Source: a virus | Virus record (IMG/VR): IMGVR_UViG_3300029787_000060 | Coordinates: 1 to 55,081 of that record | Direction: 5' to 3' (one strand) | DNA length: 55,081 bases | Shown here: one piece after another, positions 44,197-51,763 of the stretch | Numbering within the stretch: the stretch's first letter is position 1 | How the letters are laid out: every line of letters starts with the position of its first letter | The notes under the pieces: model-generated | What the model was told of the DNA's origin: nothing | Seen by the model: only the letters and a program-made list of their open reading frames with translations | Database searches by the model: none | Position numbers and translations under genes: made by a program

Positions 44197-44608
44197 TAGT
44201 AAACTCTGATAGTGGGATATAGCAGCAAGGATCTATGTCCTGCCAGTCTCCTCTGTCTCTCCTGCCCCCCATAGCTACGTCATACTTGCAGTGGAGAATG
44301 TCACACCTAGCGATCTTGTCTGTCCACTTTACTATCAAGTAAGTATCCTTACCTGACACCCCATACATGAGTCGTGCTGTCAGCATCTTTGACATACTGA
44401 TCATGAATGTAGGGTATTTATCCATCTCAAATGTTCTGCACTTGAACTCCAGAAACGCCCTGATCTGCCCGTCTCTTTCTGCTACAAAATCCAAATGATA
44501 TTGAAGTGGCAGCTTATGAAGATCGCAGTTCCACCTCATAGCTATCTCGTCTGCTAATTCACTTTCCCTTTTTAGATCCTCGTTGCTTTCGTAATGCTTC
44601 CTCGACAT
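44174..44608 (-). CDS. PD-(D/E)XK nuclease-like protein
   Basis: The 144-aa protein has YHLDFVAERDGQIRAFLEFK, giving D40, E54 and K56, the spacing of a PD-(D/E)XK core, preceded by a helix with E22. Candidates are resolvase-like or restriction-type nucleases, including VRR-NUC-like ones. GGAG precedes the ATG by seven bases. It is the last gene of the leftward recombination unit and runs tail to tail into the giant gene. Confidence 0.68.
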   Translation of the reverse strand: MSRKHYESNEDLKRESELADEIAMRWNCDLHKLPLQYHLDFVAERDGQIRAFLEFKCRTFEMDKYPTFMISMSKMLTARLMYGVSGKDTYLIVKWTDKIARCDILHCKYDVAMGGRRDRGDWQDIDPCCYIPLSEFTIIADTGS

Positions 44609-44747
44609 GTGGGTTCTCCAATAATAATTCCAATATTTCTATGACATTGCCGTCATGTAATAATTCTAATAGCCTTGCATTTTCCTTAAGAAGTGTCATG
44701 ACTTCTTCTGTTTCATCTTGAGATGTAAGCTTCAGGATAATTTCCAT
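44559..44747 (-). CDS. Small acidic helical protein
   Basis: A 62-aa Leu/Glu-rich helical protein ending in a basic tail (RKQRGSKKGK). No recognised motif. It overlaps its neighbours by 50 bp (downstream) and 16 bp (upstream) in the leftward operon; codon content and overlap suggest a real but small gene. Confidence 0.5.
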   Translation of the reverse strand: MEIILKLTSQDETEEVMTLLKENARLLELLHDGNVIEILELLLENPHVEEALRKQRGSKKGK

Positions 44748-45190
44748 TCGTTTACCTCTTCCATTTGACCCTCTTCCAAACTTCTAGTTGGAGGCGGCAC
44801 TGAAAATCCCATACCACCTGCTATCATAATTAATGTTTCGATTAACCTGCCATACGTTTCAGTGTTAGTGTCTGCGCTTCTCTGCTTTGGCCTTCTCTTC
44901 TTGCCAAACTTGGTGTCAACGATAGTCTCCCCAAAGCTTTGACACAGTATCTCTTCGTGCATCTCCCCCTCTGTCAGGCCAACAAACTCTCCGAAAGACC
45001 GCACCCATTTACGGTAGTAACCTTCCTGTCTTCGACTGCGAGAGTCCCTGTACCTGTTGATCTCCACAGACAATCCCTTGTCACACTTCTTAAGCATCTC
45101 TGCCATCTCTTCAATGTTATGAGGGTTTGCATGTGCAGCCATAATAATTATCTTATCTATGTCTTCAGTATCTTCTAGCCTGAACTTCAT
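44732..45190 (-). CDS. Conserved hypothetical protein of phage recombination modules
   Basis: A 152-aa protein with RRQEGYYRKWVRSFGEFVGL (about 53-72), then TEGEMHEEILCQSFGET. Proteins with a Q..YY(R/W)K and EEAHEA/EEMHEE pattern accompany NinB-like and DUF1367-like recombination proteins in phages of proteobacteria, so I suspect a link to recombination. The ATG overlaps the upstream stop (ATGA). Function not demonstrated. Confidence 0.55.
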   Translation of the reverse strand: MKFRLEDTEDIDKIIIMAAHANPHNIEEMAEMLKKCDKGLSVEINRYRDSRSRRQEGYYRKWVRSFGEFVGLTEGEMHEEILCQSFGETIVDTKFGKKRRPKQRSADTNTETYGRLIETLIMIAGGMGFSVPPPTRSLEEGQMEEVNEWKLS

Positions 45191-45516
45191 AGTTTGATAA
45201 CCTCGTCATTAACTCTCCTAATCAGAGTCTTCAGCACCAAATACAAGAACTGTTCAGACTGATCTATGTCTCGCATGTATTGGTTATCCATATTGCTCAC
45301 TTCGTATTTATCAAACGCGCTGTGGCATTTCATACAGAGATCAGCAACGCAAAGGTCATGCCCCTTGATGCCTCTGCCCTTGCCGAAACTGTGCTGCCTC
45401 ATACCAGAGTAGTGCGCGGCAACCACAGTGCCATCATTGACACCGCAGTTGACGCAGCTTTGCCCTTTGGCAGCAGCAAGTAACTTCTTAGAACGAATGT
45501 TAGAAGGGGATGTCAT
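45187..45516 (-). CDS. HNH-type/DUF1364-like zinc protein
   Basis: The 109-aa protein holds SCVNCGVNDGTVVAAHYSG (C21, C24, H35), GRGIKGHDL and a C61-x2-C64-H65 pair (LCMKCHSAFD). This matches the HNH-like DUF1364/NinG-type arrangement, in which four Cys bind zinc and the His/Asn coordinate a catalytic metal. A role in processing recombination intermediates is likely. It overlaps the SSB-like gene by 17 bp. Confidence 0.72.
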   Translation of the reverse strand: MTSPSNIRSKKLLAAAKGQSCVNCGVNDGTVVAAHYSGMRQHSFGKGRGIKGHDLCVADLCMKCHSAFDKYEVSNMDNQYMRDIDQSEQFLYLVLKTLIRRVNDEVIKL

Positions 45517-45943
45517 CGTCTATAAAGCTACTTGAAGGCGTTGGCGCGGCCTGTGGTGCAGGCTGTTGTACAGGCTGAGGTGCAGCTTGCGGGGCTTGCT
45601 GCGGGACAGGCTGTGGTGCAGGCTGCTGATACTGAGGAGCCTGCTGTTGCGTGTTAGGGTCATAGTAAACTTCAGATGACAGCGACAGGTAGGGACTACC
45701 TCCTGCCTGTGGGATAGCTTCCCAAGCAGAGATCTGTATCTTCATCTGCTTGCCATCTTTCGCCATCTGAATCAGCAGCTTCATCATGTCTGGTGTGACT
45801 TCGATGTTGCCACTGTAGTCTGGTCTGCGCTTCCGATTGGCAGTCGCAGCCTGCGTATTCAAGATGGAGCAGCAGTTGCCACCATCCTGCTTGACCCAAA
45901 GACCGCCCTCTCTACTGCTAGGGTATTGCTTCTTACCTTCCAT
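45500..45943 (-). CDS. Single-stranded DNA-binding-type protein
   Basis: A 147-aa protein with an N-terminal beta domain (about 1-90, including KMKIQISAWEAIPQAGGSP), a Gln/Pro-rich linker (about 100-135) and the acidic tip DDDIPF, the classic protein-interaction tail of SSB. The N-terminal half is not a textbook OB fold by eye. ATG has GGAGAAACAT upstream. It lies next to the annealing protein, as in phage recombination systems. Confidence 0.7.
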   Translation of the reverse strand: MEGKKQYPSSREGGLWVKQDGGNCCSILNTQAATANRKRRPDYSGNIEVTPDMMKLLIQMAKDGKQMKIQISAWEAIPQAGGSPYLSLSSEVYYDPNTQQQAPQYQQPAPQPVPQQAPQAAPQPVQQPAPQAAPTPSSSFIDDDIPF

Positions 45944-45952
45944 ATGTTTCTC

Positions 45953-46582
45953 CTATTGAAACTTCTTTATTTCGTTAGTACACCATAACCGAAAGTCTTG
46001 AGCCTCTTGCTCGTTAAGCTTTGCGGTTACGTTTGCGTTCGCGCTTAGGCAATCGATGATCTGCTTCTTGCTTTCGGCGCTTGTAATCATATCTTTAAGA
46101 CCGCCAAGCGTTAGCTCTGTGCGCTCCTCATCTTCCCCTGCAACAGGCTGTGATGGTACTGAATGATCCATCCCTCCTTCTGCCTGTCTCCACAGCTTAA
46201 TCCCAAGACCAAACATGCCAAGACATTTCACAAGACATCTCATCCTTGCGTCCTGTATTTGCCTGCTCGTTGGGTTAACTACTGAAGCTTTTGCTTTACC
46301 ACTCTGCATGACTGGCAACCACATTGATCTCTCAATGTAGTCCTCGTGTATCATCTCGCCACCGAGGTGAACCCTGACAGTACAGTTAACCATAACTGAA
46401 CCATCTGGGTGTCGAGTCTCATCGTGGAATGTGTAGAAACTAGCGGGATAATGAGTAACGAATATAGACCAAGCGTCTGCCCAGTTGAGATATGAATTAC
46501 CATCATACCCTGTCTGAAGCATCCCGGTTAGATCCATATCGTACAGCTTAAACCACATCTCCCGTATTCTAGTTTGTGACAT
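45953..46582 (-). CDS. Single-strand annealing protein, DUF1071/Sak type
   Basis: A 209-aa protein (from ATG 46582; GTG 46588 is also possible) has YLNWADAWSIFVTHYP near residue 28 and MWLPVMQSGKAKA, then NPTSRQIQDARMRCLVKCLG and MFGLGIKLW, the conserved blocks of the DUF1071 (Sak) annealing family. It would anneal complementary single strands in a lambda Red-like pathway with the nuclease upstream. A helical C-terminal domain may bind SSB. Confidence 0.82.
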   Translation of the reverse strand: MSQTRIREMWFKLYDMDLTGMLQTGYDGNSYLNWADAWSIFVTHYPASFYTFHDETRHPDGSVMVNCTVRVHLGGEMIHEDYIERSMWLPVMQSGKAKASVVNPTSRQIQDARMRCLVKCLGMFGLGIKLWRQAEGGMDHSVPSQPVAGEDEERTELTLGGLKDMITSAESKKQIIDCLSANANVTAKLNEQEAQDFRLWCTNEIKKFQ

Positions 46583-46784
46583 GCCCACTCTCCCGTATCA
46601 TCTTCACAATTTCATTTCCTGCTAACTTGTAGAAGAGGGAGATGCTCATATCTATCTTTGTTCTCTTGCGGTTTACAAATATCAAAACCTTCTCCCCATC
46701 AATTTGAAACTGAACGGCATCGTTTTTGAACTGACCCATAATGCCTATCACCTTCCTGTAAAAATCTTCATCCTGTTCGATCAT
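46569..46784 (-). CDS. Small hypothetical protein
   Basis: A 71-aa protein with DEDFYRKVIGIMGQFKNDAV and a basic KRTKIDMSISLF segment. The ATG at 46784 has GGAGGAACA directly upstream, which fixes the start; a longer frame to 46868 exists but lacks a ribosome site. It overlaps both neighbours by about 15 bp. Function unknown. Confidence 0.6.
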   Translation of the reverse strand: MIEQDEDFYRKVIGIMGQFKNDAVQFQIDGEKVLIFVNRKRTKIDMSISLFYKLAGNEIVKMIRESGHVTN

Positions 46785-47646
46785 TGTTCCTCCATTGATC
46801 GCAAAAATTACTGACCCTACAATAATCTTGCAGACATCTTGTCGGCTCACCTTCTCGGTGTTCGACAAACAATTTCTCTGAGGAATCTTTGCAGTGTTTA
46901 TCTGCGTCTTCCTCGCTGTCGTACAATTTTATTGCCCTTTTCCTGCCCTTCTTCATGACAGCCCATTTCTCACCACGCAACCAACGCTGCTTGTCTGTGC
47001 AAAATGCAATTGGTTCGCCCAGCATCTCAGCTAATCGAGCATCAGCGTGTTGATCCAGATACCCCTCAATAATACGGGCCTGCTCCTCTGGTTCAGTGAT
47101 AGGAATGTCAATGATAACTATGGGAGCTTGCGGGTAATTGGCATTGTTCTCTGCCTCCCTCTGCTTCCAGTCCCGCAGCACTGCCACTATCTGTAGTTCA
47201 GAGATCTCTTTATTCTTGGCGTTTCTTACAAGCCAAGCATAACAATTGAGCTGATCAACCCATTCCTCTTTGCCGTAAATAACAGACCAGACTGACGTAC
47301 ATTTGTAGTCGGCTATGGATATAGTGCCGTCCGGGTTTACTTTCTGCACATCGATAGCGCCAGAGATCTTCCAATCTTTGTGCGTAATGTGCAGCCGTTC
47401 TTCTAAGATATAGTCCCACGAAGCTTCGGCCTCAAACATATTGTGAACCGCAGTCCCAAGGACAGACCAAAGCTTGTCACTCACATCTTCAGTCAACTCT
47501 TCCCAGTATTTCTTTCTCAAGATATTTATTCGGGGCGAATCAATCATAGTGGTCACGCTAATCTCAGCGTCACCCATTGAGTAATTGTCTTTGGATAGAG
47601 CCTTATACACAGGCTCTGGTAGATTATGTTTATTAGTTATCTTCAT
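46768..47646 (-). CDS. RecB/Cas4-like PD-(D/E)XK exonuclease
   Basis: The 292-aa protein (ATG 47646 overlapping the previous stop as ATGA; an ATG at 47667 has a ribosome-site-like AAGGAG too) shows the RecB-type core: VLGTAVHNMFE (H68), ISGAIDV (D99), IADYKCTS (D113, K115) and a following QLNCYAW motif. A C-x4-C-x5-C cluster near the end (TRCLQDYCRVSNFC) suggests an iron-sulphur or zinc site as in Cas4/AddB. It probably makes the 3' single strands for annealing. Confidence 0.82.
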   Translation of the reverse strand: MKITNKHNLPEPVYKALSKDNYSMGDAEISVTTMIDSPRINILRKKYWEELTEDVSDKLWSVLGTAVHNMFEAEASWDYILEERLHITHKDWKISGAIDVQKVNPDGTISIADYKCTSVWSVIYGKEEWVDQLNCYAWLVRNAKNKEISELQIVAVLRDWKQREAENNANYPQAPIVIIDIPITEPEEQARIIEGYLDQHADARLAEMLGEPIAFCTDKQRWLRGEKWAVMKKGRKRAIKLYDSEEDADKHCKDSSEKLFVEHREGEPTRCLQDYCRVSNFCDQWRNNDRTG

Positions 47647-47864
47647 AAGACCCGGAACACCCGGCATCCTTCTCCTTCTCGGTGTACAGTAAACCTCTTA
47701 CCGCTCTCCTTGTTTGACCTTATACTTGCCTGAGAGCGCACGTTTGTTTCTTTCATGTCATCAGTGGGAACCAGTACGCTATCACCGATCTCCATCTTCT
47801 CGAATGGGATCAGCGTCTGCCTCACCTTTGGTCTTGGCACATCCTTCTCTATCTCTAGACTCAT
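47643..47864 (-). CDS. Small conserved phage protein
   Basis: A 73-aa protein with LIPFEKMEIGDSVLVPTDD and a basic KESGKRFTVHREGEGCRVFR end. Similar small proteins occur in many phages of proteobacteria; no function known. AGGAG precedes the ATG by nine bases. It overlaps the next upstream gene by 83 bp in another frame. Confidence 0.65.
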   Translation of the reverse strand: MSLEIEKDVPRPKVRQTLIPFEKMEIGDSVLVPTDDMKETNVRSQASIRSNKESGKRFTVHREGEGCRVFRVL

Positions 47865-47955
47865 CTGGTATTTCTCCTAATTGGTTATCGTCACTAAAGT
47901 CTGGCAATATACCAGCCTCTTGTAATCCTAAAACATATTGACCCATCTTACTCAT
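47782..47955 (-). CDS. Small hypothetical protein, first of the leftward operon
   Basis: A 57-aa protein (MSKMGQYVLGLQEAGILPDF start) with an acidic hydrophilic tail. The ATG at 47955 has GAGG upstream at a spacing of about 9. Because its 3' part overlaps the next gene in another frame by 83 bp, its tail sequence is constrained. It diverges from the RusA gene across 25 bp. No function evident. Confidence 0.55.
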   Translation of the reverse strand: MSKMGQYVLGLQEAGILPDFSDDNQLGEIPDESRDREGCAKTKGEADADPIREDGDR

Positions 47956-47974
47956 ATCAATTACCTCGGAGGTG

Positions 47975-48003
47975 ATATTAATGTTGCGTAATATTGATGT
48001 CAA
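47975..48003 (-). promoter_or_regulatory. Sigma70-type promoter for the leftward recombination operon
   Basis: On the minus strand TTGACA (48003-47998) and TAATAT (47980-47975) lie 17 bp apart, giving a perfect -35 and four of six matches in the -10. The start would fall near 47968, leaving a leader of about 13 nt before the ATG at 47955. A second TTGACA (48033-48028) is 30 bp upstream. Both lie inside the divergent RusA gene. Confidence 0.55.
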
Positions 48004-48373
48004 CGCTAATATCATTTATGAATGCGTTGTCAAGGGTGAGCCAGCTTCTAAGGCAAACAGCAGAAGGTTTGTCACGATCAAAGGCAGGCCGTACTTTATA
48101 AAGTCTAAGAAAGCTTTGGATTATGTGAAGGCGTTTGAGAAGCAGGCTGAGATTCTAGATGATCTTATTGAGTGCGATGTTGCCGCCCATATAACCATTC
48201 ACTATAAGACACGCAGGCCAGATCTGGATGAGTCCGTTATCCTTGATTGCTTGCAGGGAGTGGCATATAAAAATGACAGACAAGTTAAAGAAAAACACAT
48301 CTACTGGGCGCTCGACAGAGAAGATCCCCGTGCCATCATTAGGCTCGTTGCTATCGAAGGAGATAGCGCGTAA
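47981..48373 (+). CDS. RusA-family Holliday junction resolvase
   Basis: A 130-aa protein with ECVVKGEPASKANSRRFV near the start and TRRPDLDESVILDCLQGVAY plus KNDRQV, giving the acidic residues D81, D83 and D99 expected for RusA (PD-LD...D). RusA resolves Holliday junctions and branched packaging substrates. The ATG at 47981 has a strong GGAGGTGAT site; the GTG at 47972 is part of that site, not the start. It heads a rightward replication island. Confidence 0.82.
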   Translation: MLRNIDVNANIIYECVVKGEPASKANSRRFVTIKGRPYFIKSKKALDYVKAFEKQAEILDDLIECDVAAHITIHYKTRRPDLDESVILDCLQGVAYKNDRQVKEKHIYWALDREDPRAIIRLVAIEGDSA

Positions 48374-48626
48374 GCTTATTGATCGCAGCTTCAGGGATCT
48401 CTGTTTGGCAGATGAGTCTGCAAAAGCTTTAGAATTTTTCACATCTGACGATTTAATAAAGCACTGCGAGGACGCAGATCTCGATGCGGCGTGGGTCAAA
48501 GACTCCGCATTAGATATAGCAAAGCGTTCAAAGGTGCAGCGTCAATACTTACTTAAAGGAATCATTAAAGAATTGAGGGGAAACAATGGGGGTCATAGAC
48601 GAAGTCGTAGAGGGGATCTACGATGA
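48273..48626 (+). CDS. Hypothetical protein of the replication island
   Basis: A 117-aa basic protein with a helical KEIARKLIDRSFRDLCLADE segment and a conserved-looking LKGIIKELRGN near the end. The ATG at 48273 would overlap RusA by 101 bp and has only a weak ribosome site (GGGAG at 48257-48261); a TTG at about 48349, before LLSKEIARK, is the alternative. It overlaps the primase start by 41 bp, which suggests coupling. Function unknown. Confidence 0.55.
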   Translation: MTDKLKKNTSTGRSTEKIPVPSLGSLLSKEIARKLIDRSFRDLCLADESAKALEFFTSDDLIKHCEDADLDAAWVKDSALDIAKRSKVQRQYLLKGIIKELRGNNGGHRRSRRGDLR

Positions 48627-50304
48627 TTGCAGGATAGTCTGTCCTGAATGTGGGAACGATAGGAAAAAGAAAAACGTCAAAACTTTGTCGGTCACAATAG
48701 GCGCTGACGCTAAACTTTATTACTGTCACCATTGCTCCGCATCCGGGGCAGTCAAAATCAAATCACCTTACGAGCGGCTACCTAAACAGAAAGTCGTTCA
48801 CATTCAAACAACTAGGGATAATGCTGTGCTAGAAGAGTTCCTTTCCAGCCGGGGCATTCCTATGTCTGCGGTAAACACTGAGGTTATTACTGGGGAAAAG
48901 TATTTTAACGGCGGCGGCAATCTACCAGCCGTAGGGTTTGTATACGTTTCAGGCTCTGAAAGGGCGGTAAAATGGCGCTCTACTGAGGGTAAATACTTTA
49001 CCCAAGACGGTGCTGCCAGATGGCTATATGGTATCGAAAAGGTATCAAATGAGGATGACCAATTGGTTATCTGTGAGGGCGAGGTTGATGTCCTTGCTCT
49101 GTCAGCGGCTAGTGTGACGGCTGTGTCGTGTCCTAACGGTGCGCCCCAGAAAGTTAGCAACAACAGAATCAATCCAGAGGATGACAATAAGTTTAGCTAT
49201 CTCTGGGATGCAAGAGACATCATCACCAACATCCCCAAAATAATACTGGCTACTGACAACGATCAGGCTGGTGAGGCGCTGGCTGAAGAGATCGCAAGGC
49301 GAGTGGGCAGGGCTAAGTGTTGGCGAGTTAACTACCCAGAAGGGTGCAAGGATAGCAATGATGTTTTGCTTAGGCACGGGGCTGATGAGCTGGCGAAGTT
49401 GATTGCCAACCCAACACCTATGCCACTGAAGGGCGTGTACGCAGCACAGGACTACGCTAATGAGGTGAAGCATATCTACACTGAGGGCGTGGGGACTGGG
49501 GTGTCTACGGGGTTACAGTCTGTAGATGATCTGTTCACCGTCAGCGAGGGGCAGTTGTCTGTAGTCACTGGCCTACCAAGCTCTGGCAAGAGTGAATTTA
49601 TTGATCAAATAATGATCAATATGGCACAGAAAGATCACTGGAAGTTTGCAGTGTGCAGCTTTGAGAACCCGCCTCATTTTCACATAGCGAAGCTGGCTGA
49701 GAAAATTATCGGCAAGCCTTTCTTTGATGGGCCTAACCAGCGTATCAGTAATGAAGAGTTGGACACAGCAATTGACTTCATTGACAAGCATTTCGTTTTC
49801 CTAGATCAAAAGGATGGTGTGGTCTCATCTATAGACAGCATCATAGATAGGGCGAAACAGGCGGTACTCAGGTTGGGTGTCCGGGGGCTGGTGATAGATC
49901 CCTATAACTACATCGAACAGGATGGGACAGAGGAGCATATCTCTATCTCTGCAATGCTGACTAAGGTAACCACTTTCTGCAAGGCTCACGGCATTCACTG
50001 CTGGTTCGTGGCACACCCAGCTAAAGTATATCCCAAGGAGGACGGGACATATCCTGTCCCCAAGGGGATGTCGATCTCTGGCAGTGCTGCTTGGTTTGCT
50101 AAGGCTGACTTAGGTATCACTGTACACAGAACAGATGATGACGTTGAAGTTCATTGCTGGAAGTGCAGGTTTAAATGGGTAGGTAAACAAGGGGTCACTA
50201 ATCTAAATTATGATTTACTCAGCGGCAGGTACTCTGAAAAGAACAGGGTTGAATCTTACAGCCCGGATACCCGGATTCACTGGTATGACCAAGTCGATAT
50301 CTGA
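48586..50304 (+). CDS. Primase-helicase, T7 gp4-like
   Basis: A 572-aa fusion that primes and unwinds DNA at the fork. The zinc ribbon has C19, C22, C47 and C50 (CPEC, CHHC). The TOPRIM primase core shows CEGEVDVLAL (E164) and ATDNDQAGEA (D224, D226). The RecA-like helicase has Walker A GLPSSGKS (329-336), Walker B LVIDPYN (D438), and later motifs CWFVAHPAK. GAGGGGAAACA precedes the ATG. No DNA polymerase is visible nearby. Confidence 0.93.
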   Translation: MGVIDEVVEGIYDDCRIVCPECGNDRKKKNVKTLSVTIGADAKLYYCHHCSASGAVKIKSPYERLPKQKVVHIQTTRDNAVLEEFLSSRGIPMSAVNTEVITGEKYFNGGGNLPAVGFVYVSGSERAVKWRSTEGKYFTQDGAARWLYGIEKVSNEDDQLVICEGEVDVLALSAASVTAVSCPNGAPQKVSNNRINPEDDNKFSYLWDARDIITNIPKIILATDNDQAGEALAEEIARRVGRAKCWRVNYPEGCKDSNDVLLRHGADELAKLIANPTPMPLKGVYAAQDYANEVKHIYTEGVGTGVSTGLQSVDDLFTVSEGQLSVVTGLPSSGKSEFIDQIMINMAQKDHWKFAVCSFENPPHFHIAKLAEKIIGKPFFDGPNQRISNEELDTAIDFIDKHFVFLDQKDGVVSSIDSIIDRAKQAVLRLGVRGLVIDPYNYIEQDGTEEHISISAMLTKVTTFCKAHGIHCWFVAHPAKVYPKEDGTYPVPKGMSISGSAAWFAKADLGITVHRTDDDVEVHCWKCRFKWVGKQGVTNLNYDLLSGRYSEKNRVESYSPDTRIHWYDQVDI

Positions 50305-50710
50305 TCTAGGAACCAGAGAGATTCACGAAAGACACAGCGTCATGATAGAGGGCGGAACCATACCTCGCGCTAGAGTTATGGATCAGTTGATCATTGATAA
50401 GCTTTTAATGCAGGGAAGGATCTCTTTGTCACAGCATATGGCGGCTGAATTATTTCTAAGTCAGGCGGAACGTGCTTGTATAAATATTCGGGCGCAGAAA
50501 TATGATTCTATCCCGGCAGGTAACGGCAAGAAAGATAACTACGGCAATGGGTATGGAGCGTTCAGCAAGACTGTCACGCTAGTCAAGAAGACTTTAGGAG
50601 TAGAGTGCGCCAGAGTCTTATATGATTGCCTGATATCAAACGAATTTTGTGAGGATAATTTTGGCCTGCTGAGTAAAAGTCTAGACCTGATTGTTAATCG
50701 CAGAATGTAG
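50285..50710 (+). CDS. Hypothetical protein, possibly DUF6456-like
   Basis: A 141-aa protein with REIHERHSVMIEGGTIPRAR (about 10-30), a helical ISLSQHMAAELFLSQAERA part and a FGLLSKSLDLIVNRRM end. The two-helix pattern and the RxM end recall DUF6456, a family in proteobacteria and phages; this comparison is tentative. The ATG overlaps the primase-helicase by 20 bp. It ends the rightward island and is followed by a structured spacer. Confidence 0.58.
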   Translation: MTKSISDLGTREIHERHSVMIEGGTIPRARVMDQLIIDKLLMQGRISLSQHMAAELFLSQAERACINIRAQKYDSIPAGNGKKDNYGNGYGAFSKTVTLVKKTLGVECARVLYDCLISNEFCEDNFGLLSKSLDLIVNRRM

Positions 50711-50795
50711 TGCAGCAGTCTTTATCACGCCACAAGATTCCGGGGGTACGCGATAAAGTTAGGTGCTGCTGCGCCACCCTTGGAGTTCCCCCCGG
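50711..50795. other. Structured convergent spacer, candidate pseudoknot
   Basis: Two nested stems, GCAGCAG (50712-50718) with CTGCTGC (50766-50772) and CTTTATC (50720-50726) with GATAAAG (50752-50758), close a 25-nt loop. CCGGGGG in that loop (50740-50746) is complementary over seven bases to CCCCCGG (50789-50795) downstream, giving a pseudoknot option. The spacer lies between a rightward and a leftward gene with no T-run, so a non-canonical terminator or a small RNA is possible. Confidence 0.5.
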
Positions 50796-51017
50796 TTACT
50801 TAGCTTTGTAAGGCACGAATCCTAAATGGGTTAACCTTTCGTTGACCATAATCTCCCAAGTCAAAACCCTTTCGCACCTGTGTTGGTTGGCTTTTATTCT
50901 AGCGAACCTTTCAACCTTTGTCTCAATATCCTCTGACGCATCCCCTTCAACTCGAAAGTTGAACAGTCTTTGTCCCCCGTTACTCAGTTGTATCTTGACT
51001 TTCGCTGTCCCAATCAT
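50796..51017 (-). CDS. Small hypothetical protein
   Basis: A 73-aa protein starting MIGTAKVKIQLSNGGQRLFN with beta-strand content and a helical end. The ATG at 51017 is preceded by a GGGGATC stretch; the upstream ATG at 51029 is also possible. It overlaps the previous gene by about 40 bp. No function recognised. Confidence 0.55.
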   Translation of the reverse strand: MIGTAKVKIQLSNGGQRLFNFRVEGDASEDIETKVERFARIKANQHRCERVLTWEIMVNERLTHLGFVPYKAK

Positions 51018-51279
51018 CTTGATCCCCATCAATGTCATCAACATAGCCGTCAATAAGTTTATTAACTGTCTCGTTCATTTCGCCTAAGCTTTTGTAAAGA
51101 ATAGATATATTAGACCAGAGGAAAGCATCACGATCTCCTGCCATTGCGTTTTCTTTAAGCCTGAGACACCGTTTCTCAATCTCTACCGCGCTGTCGTATA
51201 TAGATTTCCTTAAACACTTTCTATATTGATCCAGCTTACTGTCTTTTATATTCTTGTTAATATTAATAACATTATTCAT
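50980..51279 (-). CDS. Small helical hypothetical protein
   Basis: A 99-aa helical protein (DQYRKCLRKSIYDSAVEIEK; LYKSLGEMNETVNKLIDGYV) with an acidic tail. ATG follows AGGAGTTCAC. Resembles small early phage proteins in composition, with no motif that I recognise. Confidence 0.55.
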   Translation of the reverse strand: MNNVININKNIKDSKLDQYRKCLRKSIYDSAVEIEKRCLRLKENAMAGDRDAFLWSNISILYKSLGEMNETVNKLIDGYVDDIDGDQDDWDSESQDTTE

Positions 51280-51297
51280 GTGAACTCCTAGAAAATA

Positions 51298-51558
51298 TTA
51301 GTTTATTGCTGTGCTGTCTCTGTCTTTTTTCTTTGCGTCAATGACACCCTTCAACATTGCAAACACCCATTCCTCTGGGATGTCTCTGTCGCTGCCATTC
51401 GGTGTGTCGTAAACAACAAGATCAGACAGCACTTCGATCAGTGCCGCAGCTATCGACACCCTCGGAATATCATCGGCCTTATCGTTTAAAACATCAGTGA
51501 TTGCTATGCCTATAACATCCATCTGCTCGGCAAATTCTTTGTATGTCATGTCCATCAT
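51298..51558 (-). CDS. Small acidic hypothetical protein
   Basis: An 86-aa protein with a DMTYKEFAEQMDVIGIAITD helical start and a DIPEEWVFAMLKGVIDAKKK end. AGGAGGAAA precedes two consecutive ATGs (51558, 51555); either could be used. Function unknown. Confidence 0.55.
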   Translation of the reverse strand: MMDMTYKEFAEQMDVIGIAITDVLNDKADDIPRVSIAAALIEVLSDLVVYDTPNGSDRDIPEEWVFAMLKGVIDAKKKDRDSTAIN

Positions 51559-51565
51559 TTTCCTC

Positions 51566-51763
51566 CTAGTCGTAAATGCTAAAGTTAAATTCTGGGGTTA
51601 CAGTTTCCAGTATCAGTCCCTCCATTAGCAGGGCTTCCTTCTTAGGCATAACCTGCATGCCCTCTGAAGTAACTTGAACTAAGCAGTGAGATACTAAGGT
51701 GTCTCTAGCCAGATACTCCGCCTCTTCTAGCGCGGCTAGTGGGTCAGTGAATAGAGATGTCAT
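51566..51763 (-). CDS. Small hypothetical protein
   Basis: A 65-aa protein (MTSLFTDPLAALEEAEYLA) with mixed helical and beta content and a PEFNFSIYD end. The ATG overlaps the upstream stop (ATGA), implying coupling. No motif recognised. Confidence 0.55.
   Translation of the reverse strand: MTSLFTDPLAALEEAEYLARDTLVSHCLVQVTSEGMQVMPKKEALLMEGLILETVTPEFNFSIYD

Noticed and set aside
50711-50795. tRNA gene
   Set aside because: The stems do not form a cloverleaf and there is no T-arm consensus or CCA end.
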